DNA from: Saprospiraceae bacterium
Lineage (GTDB): Bacteria > Bacteroidota > Bacteroidia > Bacteroidales > JAIPBB01
Direction of reading: 5' to 3'
DNA length: 10,225 bases
Assembly: GCA_021739805.1 (NCBI GenBank)
Contig: JAIPBB010000194.1
Location: forward strand, 1 to 10,225
The notes under the pieces are model-generated. The model saw only the letters and a program-made list of their open reading frames with translations. It made no database searches and was not told the origin of the DNA. A program made the translations under genes and the position numbers. Below, in pieces: positions 1 through 8,152 of the stretch (positions are counted from its first letter, which is position 1; every line of letters begins with the position of its first letter).

Positions 1-783
1 ATTTGGGATAAGTATGAGGGCTTTACTGTTTCAACATATAGAATATGGAGGGCTGATGTAAGCCAAAATTGGTCTTTAATAGACTCAGTACAAGGCTCAT
101 CTTTCACTTACAGCGATCAAAATGCTCCAGCAGGAGGGCTTTTCTATCAAGTGGAAGTAATCAAACCTGGTCAGCCTTGCCTTGCATCAAAAGTTAATAC
201 AAACTATAATTCTTCAAGGTCGAATCCGGCAAATAATGGGATGTTATTATCTTTATTTTGTAATTTTTTTAGTTTTCCTACATCTGGTAATGTCCCGCTA
301 ACTGTTCAATTTTTCAATGATTCAGATCCTTCTGCAATTTCATGGAAATGGGATTTTGGAGATGGGGATTCAAGTAATGTAAAAAACCCTAACCATGTTT
401 ACAATACTGCGGGTGTGTACAGTGTATCATTATCAATAAGCAATGGATTAAATGCAAATACTGAAACAAAAACATCATATATTTCAGTTTCCGGACTTGG
501 GGTGGAGGAAATTATAAATTCTGATAATATCTTAGTTTATCCGAATCCATACAAGGCTAACACAAATATTGCATATGAAATGCATAAATCAGAAAATGTA
601 ATAATTGAAGTTTACTCTCTTATGGGAAAACGCCTTCAAACCATAGTTTCTGAATATCAAACTCCAGGTAGTTATTTATATGAATTCAGTGGAAAAAAAT
701 TCGGATCATCTTCAGGAATATACTTGCTTAAGGCACAAATTGGTGATTCGGTTTATAGCATGAAATTGGTTGAAATAGATTGA
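1..783 (+). CDS. T9SS cargo protein, C-terminal part (FN3-like, PKD, type-A sorting domain); 5' end outside window
   Basis: The reading frame is open from the first base, so this is the last 260 residues of a longer protein. Residues 1-60 look like the end of an FN3-type beta-sandwich (YRIWRAD, FYQVEV). Residues about 90-164 form a PKD domain with the hallmark WDFGDG at 117-122 and HVY/AGVY strands. Residues about 176-260 are a T9SS type-A C-terminal sorting domain: YPNP at 180-183, a VYSLMGK strand, a GIYLLK strand and a terminal MKLVEID. By family knowledge this tail directs export through the type IX secretion system and is removed or anchored at the cell surface. A GTG at 151 could be mistaken for the start, but the frame upstream is coherent protein. 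The upstream catalytic or adhesive part is not visible, so the function is unknown. A terminator follows 50 bp after the stop. Confidence 0.9.
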   Translation: MWDKYEGFTVSTYRIWRADVSQNWSLIDSVQGSSFTYSDQNAPAGGLFYQVEVIKPGQPCLASKVNTNYNSSRSNPANNGMLLSLFCNFFSFPTSGNVPLTVQFFNDSDPSAISWKWDFGDGDSSNVKNPNHVYNTAGVYSVSLSISNGLNANTETKTSYISVSGLGVEEIINSDNILVYPNPYKANTNIAYEMHKSENVIIEVYSLMGKRLQTIVSEYQTPGSYLYEFSGKKFGSSSGIYLLKAQIGDSVYSMKLVEID

Positions 784-832
784 AAAGTTAAATGCAAATA
801 TTTATTGGGGTGAAGCTTGAATCCACAGCAAA

Positions 833-870
833 AAACCCTTAACATATAGAATGCTAAGGGTTTGATTTTT
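833..870 (+). terminator. Rho-independent terminator of the T9SS gene
   Basis: The arms AAACCCTTA (833-841) and TAAGGGTTT (855-863) pair perfectly. The stem continues inward with one A/C mismatch and three more pairs, closing on a 5-nt loop (846-850). A T-rich run (GATTTTTATT) follows. It sits 50 bp after the stop at 783 and probably ends that transcript. The A run on its left would let it work weakly on the other strand too. Confidence 0.8.
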
Positions 871-875
871 ATTCT

Positions 876-905
876 TGTGGAGACAAGTGGGGAAGAATCG
901 AACTT
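876..905 (-). other. Possible relic of a tRNA 3' end (tRNA-Ala-like)
   Basis: Read on the - strand this gives GTTCGATTC, then pyrimidine-rich sequence ending TCTCCAC. That resembles the T-loop and acceptor end of a Bacteroidota alanine tRNA. The T-stem pairs for only about three bases, no CCA follows, and no anticodon or D arm is visible in the next 60 bases. It is therefore not a working tRNA. It may be a decayed copy or a chance match. Confidence 0.2.
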
Positions 906-1147
906 TTTGATTGAAGATGTGATGCTACTAGAAGAACTTCTTAAACGTAAATCTAAACCATAATGTACCAGAAATATATATTATTCTATTTTCTATAAGC
1001 ATTTATAAATACATTTATTAATGTAGAGAATATGACACAGCACATAAGAAATTAGTTCGAACTTACAAATTTATAACTGAGAAAATACTTTTATTTGCAA
1101 ATTCACAAAGATTTCATGTGATTATTTGGATATTTGATGAAGTTGAG

Positions 1148-1184
1148 ATTAGGATTCATTGAACTCTTGGGGTTCATTCCTAAT
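1148..1184. repeat. Imperfect hairpin
   Basis: ATTAGGA (1148-1154) pairs with TCCTAAT (1178-1184), and TGAAC (1160-1164) pairs with GTTCA (1172-1176). The left arm has a 5-nt bulge and the right arm a 1-nt bulge. No T tract follows on either strand, so a terminator is unlikely. The role is unknown. Confidence 0.4.
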
Positions 1185-1285
1185 TCTCCGCCTCTCTGAA
1201 GCTCAATATAAAACACTAAAGCAGGAGCAGTTACCAACAGATGAGATGCAAGGGAATTGTCGATGGAAAGAAAGAAGTAAAAGAA

Positions 1286-1314
1286 TTGCCGAAAACAAAG
1301 AATGTTTTCGGCAA
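1286..1314 (-). terminator. Strong hairpin, possible terminator of - strand transcripts
   Basis: TTGCCGAAAACA (1286-1297) pairs perfectly with TGTTTTCGGCAA (1303-1314) around a 5-nt loop, giving a 12-bp stem. On the - strand the stem is followed by TTCTTTTACTTC, a broken T tract. The + strand side (TGGCTTGGG) has none. It could end transcription of the ACP gene, whose stop is about 165 bp upstream on the - strand. That distance is long, so the role is tentative although the hairpin is certain. Confidence 0.45.
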
Positions 1315-1457
1315 TGGCTTGGGAAGCAAACAAAAAATATGGAGAGAATAAAAAAATGTACTTATTAATTAATATTTAATGCTTAGAAATGTAAAATTTT
1401 TAGTCCGTCCTATTACAAAAAAGATTATTCTACTAAACATTCTTTTTCAAAATGATA

Positions 1458-1471
1458 AAATTCCGGAATTT
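1458..1471. repeat. 14-bp perfect palindrome AAATTCCGGAATTT
   Basis: This is a self-complementary 14-mer just beyond the 3' end of the ACP gene. It has no loop, so it is a poor RNA hairpin. It could be a protein-binding site or chance. Confidence 0.35.
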
Positions 1472-1479
1472 CAAATAAA

Positions 1480-1746
1480 TTATGAATTAACCAACTGATT
1501 TGTTCCTATAATGAGTTTTTTTTCAAGTAGACTTACTGTGCTGCTTATCTTGCTTAACTTTGGAAGTTCATTATCTGAAAACTCTATATTGAATTTATTC
1601 TCGAGATTATGCAAATAGAAAATCATGTCAAAACTATCAAGACCCAGATTATCTGAAATGACAGCCGATTCTTCAATACTTTGTGTATTTATCCCAACTT
1701 CACTTAATATTTTATGTAGTTGGATTTGAATTAAATTTCTTTTCAT
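1480..1746 (-). CDS. Acyl carrier protein
   Basis: The 88-residue product has the length and helical layout of an acyl carrier protein. The pattern DNLGLDSFDMIF places serine 38 where the 4'-phosphopantetheine arm is attached. Leu is replaced by Phe in the usual DSL motif, which is common in specialised carrier proteins and unusual in housekeeping AcpP. The helix II-III region LENKFNIEFSDNEL is typical, with a Glu/Asp-rich face for partner enzymes. It lies alone: no ketosynthase, acyltransferase or phosphopantetheinyl transferase is in the window. It is 220 bp beyond the efflux pump gene on the same strand, across a decayed remnant. It may be a stand-alone carrier for an acylation or aryl-polyene/resorcinol type pathway encoded elsewhere, or what is left of a cluster. 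The family is confident; the pathway is not known. Confidence 0.85.
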   Translation of the reverse strand: MKRNLIQIQLHKILSEVGINTQSIEESAVISDNLGLDSFDMIFYLHNLENKFNIEFSDNELPKLSKISSTVSLLEKKLIIGTNQLVNS

Positions 1747-1768
1747 TTCGTTTTATGTTAGATGATTA

Positions 1769-1940
1769 TTAAAAGTTTAGTTTTATTCCTAAAGCTAAGT
1801 TTTTGATTTCATTCAATTTCATTTGATTTGTGTTTCTATAGAACCTATCTGCATCTAAATTATTTACCCTATCTAAATTTCTCGCAATTAGACAATGGAA
1901 TTGCTATTATAATTAATAAATATTTAATTCTACTTTTCAT
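1769..1940 (-). pseudogene. Decayed gene remnant: lipoprotein-type signal peptide plus out-of-frame C-terminal tail
   Basis: Two short open frames overlap on the - strand between the pump gene and the ACP gene. The first (1869-1940) starts with ATG 26 bp after the pump stop. It encodes 23 residues with a basic start, a hydrophobic core (YLLIIIAIPL) and a lipobox-like LSNC, then stops. The second (1769-1903) has no start codon but reads 44 plausible residues ending LALGIKLNF, the kind of aromatic-terminated amphipathic strand that ends outer-membrane barrels. The two are one base out of frame, so a frameshift plus an internal deletion of one envelope-protein gene would explain both. Each piece is short and could be chance. 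I infer a remnant rather than a working gene. Confidence 0.35.
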
Positions 1941-1966
1941 AATTCTGATGAAACTGATTGAGATAA

Positions 1967-4900
1967 TTAATACTTATGTTTTAATATTTTGGATTTTATT
2001 TTTTCAAAAACAACATATATTAAGGGTACAATTATTAGAGAAAGAAGCATAGAACTTGTCATGCCACCAATCAAAGTCCAGCCAAGTCCATTTTTCCATT
2101 CACTCCCAGCAGCCTGAGAAAGAGCGATAGGCAGCATACCAACAATAGTGGAAATAGCTGTCATCAGAATAGGTCGTATTCGCAGCTTAACACCTGTAAC
2201 AATTGCACGTGTCCTTCTCATACCGTCTTTTCGCAAGCGATTAATGAAATCCACAACTAAAATGGCATTTTTTGTAACTAAACCTATCAACATTATCATT
2301 CCTAGGATAGAAAAAATACTTATCGCTTCTTGTGTGAGAGCTAAAGCAAATAGTGCCCCAATTACAGATAAAGGAATGGAAAACAGAACTACAAATGGAT
2401 GCATATAACTTTCATAAAGTGCTACCATTACAAGGTAAACCAACACAATTGCAATCAATATAGCCAGGCCTAGTGTACCAAACGCATCATCTTGAAATTT
2501 AAGGTCACTTTCTGGCAAATATTCCACACCTTCAGGGAATTTAGTGTTGTCTAATAATTGTAAAATATCATTTCCAACATCACCAACAGGACGACCAATT
2601 GCCTGAGATTCTAACATAACAGATGTGATACGATTGTAGCGTTCCAGACGGGATGAACCTGTTATTTCTGTAATTTCAGCAAATTGTTCTAGCTTAACAG
2701 CTTGCCCCATATTGTTGATGACAGTTATGTTACGAACATCATCCATCGATGCTCGATTAAAAGCATCGAGGCGTATTTTTATATCATATTCAAAGTTACC
2801 TTGCTGCAATTTATTGTCCTTATTGCCACTAAATGAAGTTTGTATGCTTGCACCTGCTATTTCCGGATTGATACCAAGCCTTGCCATTTTTTCTTTATTG
2901 AATTGAATTTGTAATTCGGGTAAACCACTTTCAATCGTAAGCTTCACATTGTTAGTTCCATGAATTTTACGAATTTCTTTAATCATTTTATTTGCAAGCG
3001 TCATCACTGTATCCTCTTCAGTACCTCGAAATACTATCTGTATTGGAGCTTCGTCAGCTCCTCCCATCAGTGTAACAATACCAGTACGGATTTTTACATC
3101 AGAAAATGTAGCATTTAATTCGTTTTCTAATTGCTTAAAAAACATGGCAGAAGAAATATCACGTTGGTTTTTATCAACCAATTTTACACTAATTTCAGTT
3201 TTGTCGTAACCAGATTGCACAGTCAAAATACCAGATGCCTTGCCAACTGAACTATAAATTCCTCTAACCTCAGGTTTTGAACTGATGTATTTTTCAATTT
3301 TTTGCGTTGCAAGGTTGTTTTGTTTCAGAGTATAATTTTTCGGATATTCAAGAGTGATAATTCCTTCACCAACATCACCCATACTCACAAACTCACCTCC
3401 AATAAATCCTCCACCTATTAATCCAAATGATGAAATCAATAAAACAGTAGTAATCAACAAAGCCCAAAATGGACGACGCAACGACCAAAACAATATTTTT
3501 TGAATGAAAGCAGAAAACTTTTCAATCCAACCTTCAAATATTTTAATTATCCTATTCCATATTCTTATTTTACTTTTGATTTCCAGTTTTGAAAAGCGAG
3601 AAGTTAATAGCGGAACTATAGTTAGAGCTGAAAAAGTACTAATAATCACAGCAATTACTATTACCATTGCAAAAGGTTCGATAATTGGTGAAATTACACT
3701 TTCAGAAAGAGCCACTGGAAGAAATACTACAACAAGTACCAAGGATGTTGATATTACAGTAAGACCTACTTCTTTCACCCCATCAAGAGTTGCTTTTAGC
3801 CTATTTTTACCCATTTCCAAATGCCTGTACACATTTTCCAAAACTACTATTGCATCATCCACTAGTGTCCCAATGATGATAGACAAAGCAAGTAAAGTCA
3901 TCAAGTTTAATGTATAATCGAATAGCTTTATACCGATAAAAGTAGAAATCAACGAAAGAGGAACAGCAATCATCACAATCAATGCATTACGACCACTGTG
4001 AAGAAAAACTAACATAATGACAGTAACTAATATTATAGCATATATTAAATCACGAGCAACTCCTTTTGCAGCATCTTTAATCAGGATGGAACCATCAAGT
4101 GGAATACTAAATTTTAGTTGAATATTACTGTATTCTGCCTCTAGCTTTTCAATTTCTTTTTTGATTTCATTACTGACTAAAACTGTATTAGCATCTTGTT
4201 TTTTAGTGATTTGTAAACCAATGGATTGTTTTCCATTGATTCGATATATAGTTTTTGGTGTCTGTAAGGCATCTATAATTTCAGCTACGTCCTTAATCTT
4301 CACAACAGAACCATCGGGCTTTTGCACAATTACATGCTTGGACAATTCCATTACTGAAACAAACTTACCAGACATACTCAATGAAATCTGTCCGTTGGGA
4401 TTTTCGATTTTGCCAACCGGATAGTTGAAGTTTGATTTTTTAATTGATTGTACTAGCTGCAAAACCGAAATATTGTAGTTATCTAATTTTTCACGATCTA
4501 CATTTATCTGGATCTCACGTGGTGTAGCACCAATAACATTAATTTCTCCAACACCTTGAATTTTTGTCAATCGCGGTTTAATGTAGTATTCTAGCAAATC
4601 ATATAATTCCCCAGCAGTTTTATCAGCCTCAATACCAAGAGTTAATATTGGCATATCACTCACAGATACCTGAGTAATTGATGGGTCAAGAGCAAAAGGT
4701 GGTAGTTCTGATTGTTTGGTCTGTATCTTGCGCAAAGCTTCATTTAAAATTGGTTCTAATTCTGTTCCGGTATTAAGTGTAACCACAACAAGTGAAATAC
4801 CTTGCTGTGAAATAGATCGTATAACATCCACATTGGGAAGGCTGACAACAGCTTCTTCTATTTTTTTGCTTACACTGTTTTCCACTTCTGAAGGAGCTGC

Positions 4901-5059
4901 ACCAGGATAGGGTGTAACAATTGTAAAAATTGGTGCATCAAATTTTGGTAGTAATTCATAATTCATACTTCGCAAGCCAATAAGACCTAAAAAAACTAGA
5001 GCAATGAAAATAACCACAATCAGGGTTGGACGTTTTACAGATAATTCTGAGATATTCAT
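1967..5059 (-). CDS. RND efflux pump, HAE1/AcrB-like inner-membrane permease
   Basis: The 1030-residue product has full family length (AcrB 1049). It has the standard layout: TM1 at about 13-30, a large periplasmic domain to about 335, TM2-6 at about 337-485, a linker, TM7 at about 530-550, a second periplasmic domain to about 860, and TM8-12 to the end. The proton-relay residues are present: the Asp pair D401-D402 in GTLVDDAIVVLENVY (TM4) and K930 in GLVTKNAILVVDF (TM10), matching AcrB D407/D408/K940. The N-terminal LSVKRPTLIVV is also typical. It should form a proton-driven trimer that moves drugs, dyes, detergents or lipophilic compounds from periplasm to the TolC channel; the substrate cannot be read. 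HAE1 fits rather than heavy-metal CusA, since the motifs and adaptor are drug-type. It is the third structural gene of the operon, 15 bp after the adaptor, and looks intact. Confidence 0.96.
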   Translation of the reverse strand: MNISELSVKRPTLIVVIFIALVFLGLIGLRSMNYELLPKFDAPIFTIVTPYPGAAPSEVENSVSKKIEEAVVSLPNVDVIRSISQQGISLVVVTLNTGTELEPILNEALRKIQTKQSELPPFALDPSITQVSVSDMPILTLGIEADKTAGELYDLLEYYIKPRLTKIQGVGEINVIGATPREIQINVDREKLDNYNISVLQLVQSIKKSNFNYPVGKIENPNGQISLSMSGKFVSVMELSKHVIVQKPDGSVVKIKDVAEIIDALQTPKTIYRINGKQSIGLQITKKQDANTVLVSNEIKKEIEKLEAEYSNIQLKFSIPLDGSILIKDAAKGVARDLIYAIILVTVIMLVFLHSGRNALIVMIAVPLSLISTFIGIKLFDYTLNLMTLLALSIIIGTLVDDAIVVLENVYRHLEMGKNRLKATLDGVKEVGLTVISTSLVLVVVFLPVALSESVISPIIEPFAMVIVIAVIISTFSALTIVPLLTSRFSKLEIKSKIRIWNRIIKIFEGWIEKFSAFIQKILFWSLRRPFWALLITTVLLISSFGLIGGGFIGGEFVSMGDVGEGIITLEYPKNYTLKQNNLATQKIEKYISSKPEVRGIYSSVGKASGILTVQSGYDKTEISVKLVDKNQRDISSAMFFKQLENELNATFSDVKIRTGIVTLMGGADEAPIQIVFRGTEEDTVMTLANKMIKEIRKIHGTNNVKLTIESGLPELQIQFNKEKMARLGINPEIAGASIQTSFSGNKDNKLQQGNFEYDIKIRLDAFNRASMDDVRNITVINNMGQAVKLEQFAEITEITGSSRLERYNRITSVMLESQAIGRPVGDVGNDILQLLDNTKFPEGVEYLPESDLKFQDDAFGTLGLAILIAIVLVYLVMVALYESYMHPFVVLFSIPLSVIGALFALALTQEAISIFSILGMIMLIGLVTKNAILVVDFINRLRKDGMRRTRAIVTGVKLRIRPILMTAISTIVGMLPIALSQAAGSEWKNGLGWTLIGGMTSSMLLSLIIVPLIYVVFEKIKSKILKHKY

Positions 5060-5074
5060 GATTTCTGACTTTTC

Positions 5075-6136
5075 TTAATTAATGATTTTTACCTTAGTGC
5101 CTTCCTCAAGGTTAATTTGCCCGGCAAGAACTACATTCTCTCCTGATTTGAGTCCAGAGTGTATCAGCACCTCGTTTTCGTTCAAATTGGTTGCAGATAT
5201 TGATTTTTTTATTGCACTGTTTCCTGTGATAACAAATACCTTTGCGTTTAAAATACTTCCTACAAGGCATTTTCGTGGAATAGTGATTCCGTCGATTGCA
5301 TCAGAAAATCGAAAAATAGCTTTACCGCTCATGCCCGGCTTAATATCAGAAGGTGGATTGGGAAGTCTTAGAGAGACATTGTATCTGCCAGACATTGAAG
5401 TATTAACAGCGATTTCATTAACAATTCCTATCAGTTGGTTATTTTCAAATACTGAGGACATTATTTCTGCACTATCACCCTTTTTCACTTTCAAAATGTC
5501 ATCCTCTGATAACTGAACTACAAATTGCAATTCACTATATTGTGAAATACCAATAAGTGGCATTCCGGGTGATATATAACTTCCTGTTCCTACATCTCTT
5601 CTAGTTATAAAACCACTTACTGGTGCAGTTATAACTGTATTATTCAATTGTTCTTCCATTTGTTGCAACTTGGTTAGGGAATTTTGATAATTTAATATTA
5701 TTGATTCATATTGACGTTTTGTAGTGGCATCGCCATCTAACAAATTCTCAAAGCGTTTCAAGTCTATTTTGCAATTTTCGAAATTAATCTTTGCTGATTT
5801 ATATTGAGAAGTTAGTAACCCCTTTTCAACAGAAATTAGTTTTTGTCCAGCCATTACAAAATCACCAATATTGGCACTAATTTCTAATACAATACCTTGT
5901 GTTTCAGATACGACATCTATTTGCTGCGATGATTCAAAAATGCCGCTTTCAGAAATAGAATGTACGACTTTGTGTTTACTAGCTGAAATAATTTTGACAG
6001 GTACAACTTCGTTATATTCCATCATTTTTTGCAATTGTGCATCAGTTTCTGCTTTGGTTGAAATTAGACGATAGACAACCAAAATAATGATAATGATTGG
6101 GATTAATATACCCGCAATTTTTTTCACGATTTTCAT
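5075..6136 (-). CDS. RND membrane-fusion (periplasmic adaptor) protein, HlyD/AcrA family
   Basis: The 353-residue product starts with a short basic stretch and one hydrophobic segment (about 7-23). It lacks a lipobox cysteine, so it is probably held by an uncleaved N-terminal anchor. The first lipoyl half-motif lies at about 75-105 (VSETQGIVLEI...GDFVMAGQKL). A helical hairpin rich in Lys/Glu/Gln follows at about 108-167, then the second lipoyl half at about 168-200 (ITAPVSGFI...VGTGSYISPG). A beta-barrel domain follows with the family signature LPNPPSDIKPGMSGKAIF at about 258-275, and a membrane-proximal domain ends at GTKVKIIN. It should bridge the pump and the outer-membrane channel. The hairpin is short, as in many Bacteroidota adaptors. 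Its gene starts 12 bp after the TolC-type gene and ends 15 bp before the pump gene, so it is co-transcribed with both. Confidence 0.94.
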   Translation of the reverse strand: MKIVKKIAGILIPIIIIILVVYRLISTKAETDAQLQKMMEYNEVVPVKIISASKHKVVHSISESGIFESSQQIDVVSETQGIVLEISANIGDFVMAGQKLISVEKGLLTSQYKSAKINFENCKIDLKRFENLLDGDATTKRQYESIILNYQNSLTKLQQMEEQLNNTVITAPVSGFITRRDVGTGSYISPGMPLIGISQYSELQFVVQLSEDDILKVKKGDSAEIMSSVFENNQLIGIVNEIAVNTSMSGRYNVSLRLPNPPSDIKPGMSGKAIFRFSDAIDGITIPRKCLVGSILNAKVFVITGNSAIKKSISATNLNENEVLIHSGLKSGENVVLAGQINLEEGTKVKIIN

Positions 6137-6148
6137 AACTGTATGATT

Positions 6149-7486
6149 TTAAAATTGATTATTCAATAAGATTCCGTATATTTTTTTTAGTTTCAAATCG
6201 ATGCTTATCGCCTTAAAAAGAACACTATAGTATCCAATTCGAGTATTTGTAAGTTCATTTTCAGCAAGGATTAAATCCGTAAGACCAATGACTTGCTGCT
6301 GATAAGCTAAAAGATTTGATTGGTAAATCCGTTGTGCAGATTTTAGGTTATTATTTATAACTTTTAACTCTTTTAAACAATTATGGTAGTTTTGCCATGC
6401 TTCGTACTTCTCATTAGCATCAAGTATTTCAGTGTATTCTAATTGTTTTTGCAATATGGCAATCTCTATTTCATTCATTTTTATCCGATTACGTCTGGAA
6501 AAGCCATCAAAAATTGGTATATTTAACTGCAAACCAATAATACCCGATTTATAAAAGTGCTCATCGTGACTATAGAAAGAATCAAAGTCATTGTACATAC
6601 CTTGATAATAATGTTGCCCAAATGCTGCCAAAACAGGTAAATAAGACTGCTTTTCTATTGCAGTCTCTAATGTGGCTGCTTGCATTTGCTTATCAATCAA
6701 TTGTAATTCAGTTCTACGGTATTCAGTATTTTCTGCAATTACCATATCATTTAAAGGACTAGTAATACTATGGGCTAAAAGCAGTTCGGAATCAATACTT
6801 CGTCCTATAAACAATTTTAGCAAATTCAATTGTTGCATCCGATGTTCGGCAAGTTGTTGTTTTTCTATTTTCACCTTGCTTAAGTCTAGTTCAAGGCGTT
6901 CCACATCAGCTTGTCGTGCCATACCATTGGTTTTTTTCAGTTCCACAATTGTTTTTAGTTTTTGCAAATTGGCAAGAGCTCTATCCAACTCTATAAGTTG
7001 ATTATCTATGATTTGACACAAATAATATAATTGTGACAACTGAAAAGCCACTTCTTCTTTTTTCAATTGAATATTTAGTTTCTGTAATTCAATCTTTTCA
7101 GTTATGAGTTCAAGACTTGTGAAATAACTTTGACTATATATCAATTGATTGAATTTCAGTCCTGTATTCCAGTCGTATTTTGTACCGAACTCAAAAGCAA
7201 TATCACCTTCCTGTCCGAAAATTTCACCAGGTACAACCATTTTTGGAATAGCATAGTAATACGAAAAAGTACTGTATGCGTCCACTTGTGGCAATAAGCG
7301 ACTTTTATTTTCTTTTTGCTTAAAAATTGCTTTTTGTCTTTCCAAATCAGCAATTTGGATATTATGACTGTTTTCAATTGCCAATGCTACAGCATCGCTT
7401 AAAAATAGAGTATCTTGTGAGCTTTGCCCATTTATAACAGACATGGTCAGCAAACTCAAGCCTATTATTAATAATTCTGTTTTCAT
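6149..7486 (-). CDS. TolC-like outer-membrane efflux channel
   Basis: The 445-residue product begins with a signal peptide (basic start, hydrophobic LLIIGLSLLTMSV, cleavage probably near residue 20). Two repeats of the outer-membrane efflux protein family follow. Each has long amphipathic coiled-coil helices (about 30-60, 125-225, 255-285 and 335-440) around strand-forming stretches (LLPQVDAYSTFSYYY at 64-78; LPVLAAFGQHYY at 283-294; GLQLNIPIFDGF at 318-329). IPIFDGFSRRNRI is a strong family signature. Three copies should form the outer-membrane exit duct for the pump. The length fits Bacteroidota members. It is the first structural gene of the operon, and its start lies 14 bp downstream of a palindromic operator. 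No lipobox is evident at the signal peptide end. Confidence 0.94.
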   Translation of the reverse strand: MKTELLIIGLSLLTMSVINGQSSQDTLFLSDAVALAIENSHNIQIADLERQKAIFKQKENKSRLLPQVDAYSTFSYYYAIPKMVVPGEIFGQEGDIAFEFGTKYDWNTGLKFNQLIYSQSYFTSLELITEKIELQKLNIQLKKEEVAFQLSQLYYLCQIIDNQLIELDRALANLQKLKTIVELKKTNGMARQADVERLELDLSKVKIEKQQLAEHRMQQLNLLKLFIGRSIDSELLLAHSITSPLNDMVIAENTEYRRTELQLIDKQMQAATLETAIEKQSYLPVLAAFGQHYYQGMYNDFDSFYSHDEHFYKSGIIGLQLNIPIFDGFSRRNRIKMNEIEIAILQKQLEYTEILDANEKYEAWQNYHNCLKELKVINNNLKSAQRIYQSNLLAYQQQVIGLTDLILAENELTNTRIGYYSVLFKAISIDLKLKKIYGILLNNQF

Positions 7487-7500
7487 AATTATATAAATTT

Positions 7501-7524
7501 AACATACCTACCGAAAGGTATGTT
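7501..7524. promoter_or_regulatory. TetR-type operator in front of the efflux genes
   Basis: AACATACC (7501-7508) and GGTATGTT (7517-7524) are perfect inverted arms around TACCGAAA. A second inner symmetry (TACC-GAAA-GGTA) gives the compact nested form typical of AcrR/TetR-family sites. It occupies most of the gap between the repressor gene and the TolC gene, 14 bp from the latter's start. A closely matching site precedes the repressor gene (8153-8176). On the - strand the site contains TACCTTTC, close to a Bacteroidota -7 element, so repressor binding may block a promoter here. Confidence 0.85.
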
Positions 7525-7540
7525 TTTTAAATAAAAATTT

Positions 7541-8140
7541 TTATGTTTTAATTAAATTATACATTGCATTCCACATATTAAATACTTCACCGAAAAACTG
7601 ATTAAAATTCCCTTCAAGTACTGAGTGCATCCCAAGACCATCATTCACACTGATAAACATTCTTGCCAATTGAATATCACTGATATTTGTAGATATTTCG
7701 TTATTGGCTTTAGCATTACACATAACCTCAGCCCACTTATCACGCTCTTTTTCATGCATTTTACTCATTTTCTTATCAAATCCAGGAATAAGACGTAAAG
7801 CATCAAAAGCCAGATAGAAGTAAGACACTTCAATTTTTGCAGTTTCTGAATAAATTTCTTTTTGTATCTTGTCAATGAAAATAGCTAATCGCTCTATATA
7901 GCTGGTTAAAAATTGTTTTAGATTATCGGTAGCAATTTCGTCATAAATCTTATCACCTCCCTCGAGTAGATACATTTCAACTACTTGTGTAAATAATTCC
8001 TCTTTGCCAGAAAAATAGTGATAAAATGCACCTTTAGTTAAATCAACAGCTTCAACTATTTGTTTAAGTGATACATCTTTATATCCTTTTTTCAAGAATA
8101 AATTAAAAGCTACCTGCAATATCTTATCTTTTGTTTCCAT
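7541..8140 (-). CDS. TetR/AcrR-family transcriptional repressor of the efflux operon
   Basis: The 199-residue product has usual TetR length. The DNA-binding domain is at residues 1-50: KILQVAFNLFLKKGYKDVSLKQIVEAVDLTKGAFYHYFSGKEELF carries the helix-turn-helix with the family signature KGAFYHYF at 36-43. The rest is an all-helical ligand-binding and dimerisation domain, whose ligand cannot be read. The gene is upstream of and on the same strand as the TolC, adaptor and pump genes. Near-identical palindromes lie before it and before the TolC gene, so it most likely represses both itself and the pump and is released by a pump substrate. Its stop is 54 bp before the TolC start, leaving room for an internal promoter under the second operator. 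Confidence 0.94.
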   Translation of the reverse strand: METKDKILQVAFNLFLKKGYKDVSLKQIVEAVDLTKGAFYHYFSGKEELFTQVVEMYLLEGGDKIYDEIATDNLKQFLTSYIERLAIFIDKIQKEIYSETAKIEVSYFYLAFDALRLIPGFDKKMSKMHEKERDKWAEVMCNAKANNEISTNISDIQLARMFISVNDGLGMHSVLEGNFNQFFGEVFNMWNAMYNLIKT

Positions 8141-8152
8141 AGTATTTCAATC

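Larger units (their letters stand above)
784..1479. other. Gene-free interval between the T9SS gene and the ACP gene
   Basis: I find no convincing gene in these 696 bp. Both strands have short open frames at about 1103-1368, but they overlap each other, look like no family I know and span hairpins, so I treat them as chance. The interval holds the terminator at 833-870, a possible tRNA 3'-end relic at 876-905, imperfect hairpins at 1148-1184 and 1286-1314, and a 14-bp palindrome at 1458-1471. The stretch of about 1165-1325 looks less AT-rich than its flanks. Confidence 0.6.

Noticed and set aside
1103..1368. Small genes on both strands in the left spacer
   Set aside because: The two frames overlap antiparallel, cross a perfect hairpin, resemble no family and have no clear ribosome site.
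1370..1440. Short - strand frame starting with ATG at 1440 (23 codons)
   Set aside because: Too short and unlike anything known; it could be the start of a lost gene after the ACP, but nothing supports this.
1967..5059. Heavy-metal (CusA/CzcA) type RND pump
   Set aside because: The proton-relay pattern (DD in TM4, K in TM10), the length and the TetR-type control fit the HAE1 drug family better; no metal-binding Met or His features were seen.
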